Shown: positions 58,044-64,000 of the stretch, in pieces
Numbering within the stretch: the stretch's first letter is position 1
Layout: each line of letters starts with the position of its first letter
Source: Lentisphaeria bacterium
Lineage (GTDB): Bacteria > Verrucomicrobiota > Lentisphaeria > Victivallales > Victivallaceae
Reading direction: 5' to 3'
Length of the DNA: 64,000 nt
Assembly (NCBI GenBank): GCA_018265615.1
Contig: JABLYX010000019.1
Location: 13,165 to 77,164, forward strand
Position numbers and translations under genes: made by a program
The notes under the pieces: generated by a model
Told to the model about the DNA's origin: nothing
Seen by the model: the letters and a program-made list of their open reading frames with translations, nothing else
Databases searched by the model: none

Positions 58044-58577
58044 TCACTTCCACGCCTCGGAGAACTCGCGTTCACTGAACGCCTCGGCCAGCCCCCCGAT
58101 CTGGGAGAGGCGCAGCACCTCGTCCGGCTCCATGCCGAGGCTGCGGCCGATCTTCGCGTCGTTCCAGTTGCGCCGCTTCAGGTCGAGGATGATTTTACTC
58201 ATCTCCATGATCTGGTGTTTACCGCGGGCGCGGTTGTGCCGGACGGTTGCGGCCATCCGTTCGTTCCGGTCGTCCTCGCCGCGGTTCAGCACGACGCAGG
58301 GCAGATGGGTGAGCCCGAGCTTCCGGCCGACCTTGCTGCGGTGGAAGCCGTCCACGACTTCGAAGCGGCCGTCCTCACGCAGCCAGACCACGATCGGCTG
58401 CGTGAAGCCGTCCTCGCGGATCGAGAGCTCCAGCAGTTCCATTTCAGGAGGCGCCACGACATTCGGATTGTAGTCATTGGCCTCGATCTGCCCGACCGGG
58501 ATCCAGTAGATCCGGATGACCGGGTGCTCGTACGCCCACTCCGGAACCTTTTCGTAGCAACTCAGATCAACTGCCAT
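58044..58577 (-). CDS. ParB/Srx-fold nuclease-like protein (IbrB-like)
   Basis: Protein of 177 residues with a ParB N-terminal-like domain: IPVGQIEANDYNPN, LELSIREDGFTQPIVVWL, the FEVVDGFHRSKVGRKLG box and the MAATVRHNRARGKHQ phosphate-binding region. A short helix-turn-helix-like segment follows (WNDAKIGRSLGMEPDEVLRLSQIGGLAEAF). This is the IbrB type, nearly always encoded with a PAPS-reductase-family protein, here overlapping it by 16 bases. IbrB with IbrA was named for regulation of immunoglobulin-binding genes in E. coli; a nucleotide-binding role is likely from the fold. It has a strong AAAGGAGG ribosome-binding site. Confidence 0.85.
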   Translation of the reverse strand: MAVDLSCYEKVPEWAYEHPVIRIYWIPVGQIEANDYNPNVVAPPEMELLELSIREDGFTQPIVVWLREDGRFEVVDGFHRSKVGRKLGLTHLPCVVLNRGEDDRNERMAATVRHNRARGKHQIMEMSKIILDLKRRNWNDAKIGRSLGMEPDEVLRLSQIGGLAEAFSEREFSEAWK

Positions 58578-59773
58578 AACTTCCTCCTTTGCGCCATGAG
58601 TTCACAATATCGCCGGTACGCCGCGGTCCTGGTCGGGGAGAAACAGAGCGTCCGGCACCAGTAATCGTTTTTGAGCAGGCACTTGCAGATGCGCCGCCAA
58701 CTGGGGACATCCTTCGACCCGGTGTCGCCCTGCTGCTCGTCCGGAATGCCCTCCGGGAACCCTCCTTTCGTGGTCCACCAGCGCAGGTATACTGCGATCT
58801 TGTTGCGGTAATGCTCGGCGGTGTTCCGGGGCATCGATTCAAGCAGCAGCATCGCAAAGCTTTTCCAGGTGTGGTTGTCCGGTTTGGAGATGCGGTAGTT
58901 GCCGAGCACGATCCCCCGCTCACGCGCATAGACCGAACCGAAATTCGCGCCGTTGACCCGGGCGACCATGCGTCCCCAGGTCTCCGGCTCGATGATCTGC
59001 CAGTAGTCGAGGGACTGGCGCTGCTCGTTCCCGAACGGCTCGCAGATCCGCATGCGGCTCAGCGGGACCCCCGCCTGGTAGAAGCGGTCGTAAAGCTTGT
59101 TGTAGATTTTACCGAACTTGCCGCAGTAGGTCCAGATGTCCTCGGTCGTCCAGTCGTAAAGCGGATACGCGTTGCAGAGCACATAGTTGAACAGCGTAGT
59201 CCAGCGCCTCCCCTTGCAGGTCCGTTTGACGCGGCCCGGCGCGACAGTCGCCCAGCGGTTCAGGGATTCGGCGGCGCGGATCCCGACGAAGCAGGCGGCC
59301 TTGCGCTTCCCGGCGTACCAGAAGCCGAATTCGACCACGAACTCCTCGAAAGTCATGCCGGGGACATAGAACGGAAAGTAGCGGCCATCCTTGATCGCGA
59401 TGTCCGGCTTTTTGCGGATCCACTCCTTGCCCTCCTCCCACGAGGTCCACTCCGGCTCGAAGACACTGACCGCATTCACGGTCCGCAGCGGAATGCAGCA
59501 CCAATAGGGCTCGACGACGTCGGAATATTCCTCGAACATCTCCGCGACATGGTCGATGGTCAGCTTATACTGACACTCCCAGTCGATGAAAAGCACTCCG
59601 AACTTCCGGCCGAGCTTCCGCGCGGCTTCCGCGCAAAGGTGGAACATGACGGTGCTGTCTTTCCCGCCGGAAAATGAAAGATAGACCTGAGAAAACTCTT
59701 CAAAAATCCATGCGATCCGGCTGCGGGCACCGACAAGCACATCATAACCGAGATAAGTCTTACCTCTGCCCAT
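58562..59773 (-). CDS. PAPS-reductase-family PP-loop protein (IbrA/DUF3440-like)
   Basis: Protein of 403 residues. The PP-loop ATP pyrophosphatase signature SFSGGKDST is at 33-41. Further family segments are VLFIDWECQYKLT, EPYWCCIPLRTVNAVS, CFVGIRAAESLNRW, YPLYDWTTEDIWTYCGKFGKIYNKLYDRFYQAGVPLSRMRI and a C-terminal Cys-rich RICKCLLKNDYWCRTLC. This is the IbrA/DUF3440 group. Relatives in the superfamily adenylate substrates or, like DndC, take part in DNA phosphorothioation; the reaction of IbrA is unknown. The partner is the ParB-like gene overlapping its 3' end. IbrAB pairs are often on phages and islands; none is visible here. Confidence 0.87.
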   Translation of the reverse strand: MGRGKTYLGYDVLVGARSRIAWIFEEFSQVYLSFSGGKDSTVMFHLCAEAARKLGRKFGVLFIDWECQYKLTIDHVAEMFEEYSDVVEPYWCCIPLRTVNAVSVFEPEWTSWEEGKEWIRKKPDIAIKDGRYFPFYVPGMTFEEFVVEFGFWYAGKRKAACFVGIRAAESLNRWATVAPGRVKRTCKGRRWTTLFNYVLCNAYPLYDWTTEDIWTYCGKFGKIYNKLYDRFYQAGVPLSRMRICEPFGNEQRQSLDYWQIIEPETWGRMVARVNGANFGSVYARERGIVLGNYRISKPDNHTWKSFAMLLLESMPRNTAEHYRNKIAVYLRWWTTKGGFPEGIPDEQQGDTGSKDVPSWRRICKCLLKNDYWCRTLCFSPTRTAAYRRYCELMAQRRKLWQLI

Positions 59774-59935
59774 TACGGCTCAGTCCCCTCTGTTCACCGA
59801 ATACTGAATACCCCACTCTTCAGTTTCTGCATTTTATTACTTTACCATGAAAAACTTTCCTTTTCAATAATTGCAACGAGTAAATTCATGAAAAAAACAA
59901 CCGGTTCCGCGTAACCATATTCTTTCTCCGCGGTC

Positions 59936-59963
59936 TTGCATTCCGCCGCAGCGCCCTTATATT
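59936..59963 (+). promoter_or_regulatory. Promoter of the M32 carboxypeptidase gene
   Basis: TTGCAT (59936-59941), 16 bases, TATATT (59958-59963), 34 bases before the ATG at 59997, with ACGGAG as ribosome-binding site. The box TTGCATTCCG matches the one before the pyrophosphatase gene. Confidence 0.65.
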
Positions 59964-59996
59964 AACGCATAACAACATTGACGAACGGAGTTTATC

Positions 59997-61484
59997 ATGT
60001 CGAAAGAATTCAAGAAACTGCTTACGCTGATCTACGAAATCCGCGATCTCGCCGCGGCGCTCGCGCTGCTGGAATGGGACATGCAGACTTACCTCCCATC
60101 CGGCGCCGCCGAGGGGCGCGGCAGGCAGATGGAGGCCCTCGCCGGGGTCATGCACGAAAAGCTCACAAGCCGCGCGTTCGCCGGAGCGCTCGCGGCGCTC
60201 GGCAAAACCGAATTCGAACCGGGCTCGTTCGAAGCGGCGCTGCTGCGCAAGGTCCGGCACGACTATGAGAAGGAACGGAAAATGCCGCCCCGGCTGGTCC
60301 GCGAGCTCGGAGCGGCGAGCTCCGCCGCCTACGGCGCATGGCTTCAGGCGCGCGAGGAGCAGAATTTCGCCCGGTTCGCGCCGAACCTCGAACGTCTGCT
60401 TGAGCTGCGCCGGGAACAGGCCGCCCTGCACGCGCCCGCCGGGCACCCGCTCGATCCGCTGCTGGACGATTACGAGGAGGGGCTGACCGTCGCGGAGATC
60501 GACCCGGTTTTCGCCGTCCTGCGGCGCGAGCAGACCACGCTGGTCCGCGAGGCGGTGAAGCGGGGACAGCCGGACGCGGCGTTCCTCCATGCCGCTTTTC
60601 CGCCGCAGAAGCAGTTGAAGCTCGCAGAGCAGGTCGCACGGAAGATCGGGTACGATTTCACACGCGGACGCATCGACCTGACCGAGCACCCGTTCACGAC
60701 GAGCTTCGGGCTCACGGATGTGCGGATCACGACAAAGGTGTTCCCGCAGCTGCCGCTGTCGTGCCTCTTCAGCACGATCCATGAGGCGGGACATGCGATC
60801 TACGAGCAGGGGATCGACCGGAAATTCGACCGCACGCCGCTGGCGGACGGCGCGTCGCTCGCGTTCCACGAGTCGCAGTCGCGGCTGTGGGAGAACCAGC
60901 TCGGCCGCAGCCTGCCGTTCTGGCGCTGGCTCTACCCCGTCATGCAGAAGAAATTCGCGGGGGAGCTCGGCGGAATCCCGCTTGAAACGTTCTATCGCGC
61001 GATGAACCGGGTCGAGCCGTCGCTGATCCGCATCGAGGCGGATGAAGCGACCTACAATCTGCACATCCTGCTGCGCTATGACCTCGAAAAATCGCTGTTC
61101 GACGGAACACTCTCCGTCGCGGAGCTGCCCGGGGCATGGAACGCGAAGATGAAGGAGTATCTCGGAATCACACCGCCGAACGACCGGCTCGGCGTCCTGC
61201 AGGATGTCCACTGGACCAGCGGCGGCTTCGGCTATTTCCCGACCTACGCGCTCGGAAACCTCATCGCCGCGCAGGTGTGGCAGCTCGCGCACGAAGCGAT
61301 CCCGGGGTTGGACGAGGAGTTCGCGGCAGGAAAATTCGATGCATTCCGCACCTTCCTGCGCGAAAATATTCACAGCTACGGTGCTTCGCTGCCGCCGAAG
61401 GAGCTGCTGCGCCGCCTCACAGGTTCGGACCGGATCAACCCCGCCCCGTTCCTCGCATACCTGCGGAGCAAATACCTCGCCTGA
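59997..61484 (+). CDS. M32 family metallocarboxypeptidase
   Basis: Zinc carboxypeptidase of 495 residues (Taq carboxypeptidase family), removing C-terminal residues from peptides in the cytoplasm. The zinc site HEAGH is at 262-266. Other family marks are LALLEWDMQTYLPSGAAEGR near the N terminus, the downstream glutamate helix AFHESQSRLWENQLGRS, RIEADEATYNLHILLRYDLEK and DVHWTSGGFGYFPTYALGN. The length is normal for the family. It is monocistronic from the promoter at 59936-59963. Confidence 0.95.
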   Translation: MSKEFKKLLTLIYEIRDLAAALALLEWDMQTYLPSGAAEGRGRQMEALAGVMHEKLTSRAFAGALAALGKTEFEPGSFEAALLRKVRHDYEKERKMPPRLVRELGAASSAAYGAWLQAREEQNFARFAPNLERLLELRREQAALHAPAGHPLDPLLDDYEEGLTVAEIDPVFAVLRREQTTLVREAVKRGQPDAAFLHAAFPPQKQLKLAEQVARKIGYDFTRGRIDLTEHPFTTSFGLTDVRITTKVFPQLPLSCLFSTIHEAGHAIYEQGIDRKFDRTPLADGASLAFHESQSRLWENQLGRSLPFWRWLYPVMQKKFAGELGGIPLETFYRAMNRVEPSLIRIEADEATYNLHILLRYDLEKSLFDGTLSVAELPGAWNAKMKEYLGITPPNDRLGVLQDVHWTSGGFGYFPTYALGNLIAAQVWQLAHEAIPGLDEEFAAGKFDAFRTFLRENIHSYGASLPPKELLRRLTGSDRINPAPFLAYLRSKYLA

Positions 61485-61519
61485 CGCCACTGCAATCTCG
61501 CTGAAACCGCCGCGGGACT

Positions 61520-61607
61520 CGGAGGGGGTACTTCGTCCCCCTCCGAACCTCCCCCTGACCGGCAAGGTGCCGGTGCCGACGCCTCAAAAAGCTGCGCTTT
61601 TTGAGGC
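61520..61607. repeat. Triple-hairpin intergenic element
   Basis: Three perfect hairpins in series: CGGAGGGGG/CCCCCTCCG (61520-61545, with a TTCG-containing loop), ACCGGC/GCCGGT (61558-61574) and GCCTCAAAAAG/CTTTTTGAGGC (61581-61607). The last is followed by TGACTTTTACTT. It looks like a composite structured or dispersed intergenic repeat between the convergent peptidase and DJ-1 genes, and may also terminate transcription. No other copy is visible in this window. Confidence 0.6.
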
Positions 61608-61692
61608 TGACTTTTACTTGGCTGAGTCATGCCGGGTCGTGTCTGCGCCAAATAACGCGAGAAGGCACAATTTTCTTATTCAGCGATAAGCC

Positions 61693-62259
61693 CTAAGCCT
61701 GACGCAGCAGGGCGAGCAGCTGCCGGAGCCATTCCGGGTGCGCGGGCCAGGCGGGGGCGGTCACGAAGTGGCCGTCCGTCACGGCGCCGGTCATCGGCAG
61801 TTCGACATAGGTTGCCCCGGCCATTTCGACTTCGGGTTTCACGGCCGGATACGCGCTGATTTTCCGCCCGGCGATGATTCCGGCGGCGGTCAGCAGCTGC
61901 GGACCGTGGCAGACCGCGGCGATCGGCTTCTTCTGCTGGTCGAACATCCGGATCATCTCAAGCACGCGGACATCGAGCCGCAGGTATTCCGGCGAACGCC
62001 CGCCCGGCAGCACGAGCGCGTCGAACTTCTTCACATCGACGAGGTTGAAGTCGCCGTTCAAAGTGAAGTTGTGCCCGCGCTTCTCGGAGTAGGTCATGTC
62101 GCCCTCGAAATCGTGAACCGCCGTGCGGATCACCTCCCCCGGCTTTTTGTCCGGCGCGACCGCGACGACCTCGCAGCCGGCCACCTGCAGCGCCTGGAAC
62201 GGCACCATCATTTCGTAATCCTCGACGAAATCACCGGCGATCATCAGAATTTTTTTCAT
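61693..62259 (-). CDS. DJ-1/PfpI family protein
   Basis: Class I glutamine amidotransferase-like protein of 188 residues. The nucleophile elbow is AAVCHGPQLL with the reactive cysteine; the opening KKILMIAGDFVEDYEMMVPFQALQ and ALVLPGGRSPEYLR match the PfpI/YhbO side of the family. Members act as glyoxalases, deglycases or stress proteins; the exact activity is not settled. The start at 62259 has a GAGGAAAG ribosome-binding site, and the in-frame upstream part is not conserved. It is 26 bases downstream of the NifA-like gene on the same strand. Confidence 0.92.
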   Translation of the reverse strand: MKKILMIAGDFVEDYEMMVPFQALQVAGCEVVAVAPDKKPGEVIRTAVHDFEGDMTYSEKRGHNFTLNGDFNLVDVKKFDALVLPGGRSPEYLRLDVRVLEMIRMFDQQKKPIAAVCHGPQLLTAAGIIAGRKISAYPAVKPEVEMAGATYVELPMTGAVTDGHFVTAPAWPAHPEWLRQLLALLRQA

Positions 62260-62285
62260 TGCGCTTTCCTCTTCGTTTTCGTATT

Positions 62286-63818
62286 TTACTCTCCGTCGGC
62301 ATACCACTCCGGGGTAATGCCGAGTTTTCCGATTTTGTAATGAATCACGCGCGGCGAGAGCCCGAGGCCCCGGGCGGCGGCCGACATGTTGCCGGAGTTC
62401 CGCTTCAGCGCCTCGACGATGAGCTCGCGCTCATAGGAATCCACCAGCGTGTTGAACGACGCCCTGCCGTCCGGCAGCAGCTCCGTGCCGGACTCCCCGC
62501 CGGTCTGCAGCGACGGCGGCAGGTTGTAGCCGTGGATGCACTCGTCCTGCGCGGTCAGCACCGCGCGTTCGACGCAGTTCTCAAGCTCGCGCACGTTGCC
62601 GGGCCAGTGGTAGGCCATAAGCATATTGATCGCGGGCGTCGAGAGCCGCGAAACCTTTTTGCCGTACTTCACGTTCATCTTTTCGATGAAGTGTTCGGCA
62701 AGCAGGATGATGTCGCTCTTTCGCTTCGCCAGATCCGGCATCACGATCGGAAAGATGTTCAGCCGGTAGTAAAGGTCCTCCCGGAACAGTTTTCTGCTCA
62801 TAAGCTCCTCGAGGTTCCGGCTCGTCGCGGCGAGGAAGCGCACGTCAGAACGCAGCTCGGCGTTGCTGCCGACCCGCGAAAATGTGCGCTCCTGGATGAA
62901 ACGCAGCAGCTTGACCTGCGTCTGCAGCGAAAGGTCGCCGATCTCATCGAGAAAGAGCGTGCCGCCGTCGGCCGCCTCGGCGCGCCCGATCCGGCGGCCC
63001 GTCGCACCCGTAAAGGCCCCCTTTTCGTGGCCGAAGAGTTCGCTCTCGACGAGGTTCTCCGGCAGCGCCGCGCAGTTCAGGCAGATGAACGGCTTCTCAC
63101 GCCGCCCCGAAAGGTTGACGATCGCGCGGGCGACCAGCTCCTTGCCGGTGCCGGAGCTGCCGCGGATCAGCACGGTCGCATCCGACGGCGCGACCTGCCG
63201 GACGAGCTCGTAGACCTGCTGCATCGCGCGGCAGTTGCCGACCATCTCGCCGGGATTCTCCGAGAGCATCTCGCGCAGCCTGCGGTTCTCTTCGAGCAGG
63301 CTTTCGCGCTCCTCGTGCTCCTTCCGCACGACGGCGACGGCTTCGGCCGTGATGTTGCCGATGATTTCGAGCAGCGCCATGTCGTTTTCCAGATCCGTAT
63401 CCGGCTCGATGAGCCGGTCGATGCTCAGGGTGCCGATCACCTGCTCGAGATGGATGATCGGTACGCAGATGAAGGCGACGGGCTGTTTGCGGTCGCGCGA
63501 CCTCGTGCGGTTCAGGAAACGGCTGTCGCGGCGGATGTCCGGAATCAGGTGCGGGCGGCCGGTTTCGGCCACGTGCCCGGTGATCCCCTCCCCGATATGG
63601 TATCGGCCGAGCTGCTTCTCCGCCTCGTCGAGCCCCTGCGAGGCTTCGATGGCCAGCGTGTCGCCCTGCAGCAGCGTAAAGGTTCCGCGCAGCATGCCCA
63701 TGCGGCGGTTCAACACGTCGAGGACCTTGTTGAGGAGCGCATCGACGTTGCGCTCGTGCACGATCGCCGAGCTGATCTCCTGCAAAACGGTGATTTCGGA
63801 CTTCAGTTGTTCATCCAT
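62286..63818 (-). CDS. nifA: NifA-like sigma-54-dependent activator (GAF-AAA-HTH)
   Basis: Transcription activator of 510 residues. An N-terminal GAF sensor (about 20-165) is followed by a linker helix, the AAA+ domain (about 190-420) and a C-terminal Fis-type helix-turn-helix (about 460-505, NSGNMSAAARGLGLSPRVIHYKIGKLGI). AAA+ motifs: Walker A GSSGTGKE, the sigma-54 contact loop GAFTGATG, Walker B GGTLFLDEIGD and the arginine-finger region REDLYYRLNIFPI. The GAF-AAA-Fis order is that of NifA, but no nif genes are visible, so the target genes are open. It follows dapL by 9 bases and precedes the DJ-1 gene by 26. Confidence 0.9.
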   Translation of the reverse strand: MDEQLKSEITVLQEISSAIVHERNVDALLNKVLDVLNRRMGMLRGTFTLLQGDTLAIEASQGLDEAEKQLGRYHIGEGITGHVAETGRPHLIPDIRRDSRFLNRTRSRDRKQPVAFICVPIIHLEQVIGTLSIDRLIEPDTDLENDMALLEIIGNITAEAVAVVRKEHEERESLLEENRRLREMLSENPGEMVGNCRAMQQVYELVRQVAPSDATVLIRGSSGTGKELVARAIVNLSGRREKPFICLNCAALPENLVESELFGHEKGAFTGATGRRIGRAEAADGGTLFLDEIGDLSLQTQVKLLRFIQERTFSRVGSNAELRSDVRFLAATSRNLEELMSRKLFREDLYYRLNIFPIVMPDLAKRKSDIILLAEHFIEKMNVKYGKKVSRLSTPAINMLMAYHWPGNVRELENCVERAVLTAQDECIHGYNLPPSLQTGGESGTELLPDGRASFNTLVDSYERELIVEALKRNSGNMSAAARGLGLSPRVIHYKIGKLGITPEWYADGE

Positions 63819-63827
63819 TGTCGCTCC

Positions 63828-64000
63828 TCAGGCGAAAAGCTCCGTGCTCCGGATGCGTTCCACCGCTTCAGCCGTGCGCTCCCGTCCGCCGAAAGCGGTC
63901 AGCCGGAAATATCCCTCGCCGCCCGGGCCGAACCCGACGCCGGGGGTTCCGACCACCCGGCACCGTTCCAGTAATGTATCAGAAAAACGCATGGAGTCAA
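63828..64000 (-). CDS. dapL: LL-diaminopimelate aminotransferase, C-terminal part
   Basis: The window ends inside this reverse-strand gene. The visible 56 residues include the strongly conserved C-terminal segment of DapL, RVVGTPGVGFGPGGEGYFRL and TAFGGRERTAEAVERI, then the stop at 63828. DapL makes LL-diaminopimelate from tetrahydrodipicolinate in one step, for lysine and peptidoglycan. This pathway variant is typical of plants, Chlamydiae and other PVC bacteria. The stop lies 9 bases before the NifA-like start, so the two are co-transcribed. Confidence 0.88.
   Translation of the reverse strand, partial: DSMRFSDTLLERCRVVGTPGVGFGPGGEGYFRLTAFGGRERTAEAVERIRSTELFA

Noticed and set aside
58044..59773. 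Calling the IbrB/IbrA-like pair a proven defence or DNA phosphorothioation system
   Set aside because: No DndB, DndD, DndE, Ssp or restriction genes are nearby, and the family relation to DndC is only at superfamily level.
62286..63818. Taking the NifA-like protein as evidence for nitrogen fixation
   Set aside because: No nitrogenase or cofactor genes are in the window; GAF-AAA-Fis activators also control unrelated operons.

Overview
The window looks like a chromosome segment of a gut-type member of the Lentisphaerota (Victivallis-like, PVC superphylum). This is inferred from content, not from a database search. It is GC-rich. It carries a type II pseudopilin of the prepilin plus H-X9-DG class behind a LacI-regulated glycosidase, an LL-diaminopimelate aminotransferase (dapL, typical of PVC bacteria), Lnt and lipoprotein signals, and a Gram-negative style sugar-nucleotide/glycosyltransferase locus. 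No tRNA, rRNA, CRISPR array or transposase was seen. The window cuts a hybrid histidine kinase at its left end and dapL at its right end.

Left part (1-14.7 kb): hybrid kinase, MFS exporter with an XRE-cupin regulator, MarC, a double-headed PilT-type ATPase, dut and a CpsB-type phosphatase, then a flavodoxin/DUF3793 pair behind a DtxR-like operator. A six-gene reverse operon follows (lnt, HIT, ARMT1-like, cvfB, DUF2059, ABM monooxygenase).

Middle (14.7-43.4 kb): the nadB-pcnB-GHL10 operon; a PHP/aldo-keto reductase/secreted LIM-DA1-like metalloprotease operon; an unlisted 32-residue basic protein; Ca2+/Na+ antiporter with azoreductase; two MATE and one MFS exporter with MarR; a LacI regulator overlapping a 1255-residue secreted glycosidase, followed by a pseudopilin and a GH130 phosphorylase; a tandem family of three zinc-ribbon membrane proteins, one frameshifted at a G8 tract; a flotillin operon (NfeD-like, 53-residue membrane protein, SPFH protein); a Sel1 protein; and a phosphoesterase-propeller fusion.

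43.4-52.7 kb is a nine-gene reverse locus. It joins dTDP-3-amino-3,6-dideoxyhexose synthesis (DegT aminotransferase, WxcM-like fusion), a small acyl-chain synthesis set (KAS III, ACP, SDR, GNAT) and a CsbB/GtcA/YfhO-like membrane glycosylation trio. The likely product is an unusual N-acylated amino-sugar decoration. The YfhO gene is visibly AT-richer than its surroundings, which suggests horizontal acquisition.

Right part (52.7-64 kb): orphan BtuF-like binding protein, MBL hydrolase, CBS/DRTGG pyrophosphatase with trmO, rubrerythrin, an IbrB/IbrA-like ParB plus PAPS-reductase-family pair, M32 carboxypeptidase, a triple-hairpin intergenic element, a DJ-1/PfpI protein, and a NifA-like sigma-54 activator downstream of dapL. 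Several promoters share a recognisable form: TTGnAT or TTGACA, often followed by TTCC, then 16-17 bases and TATATT.
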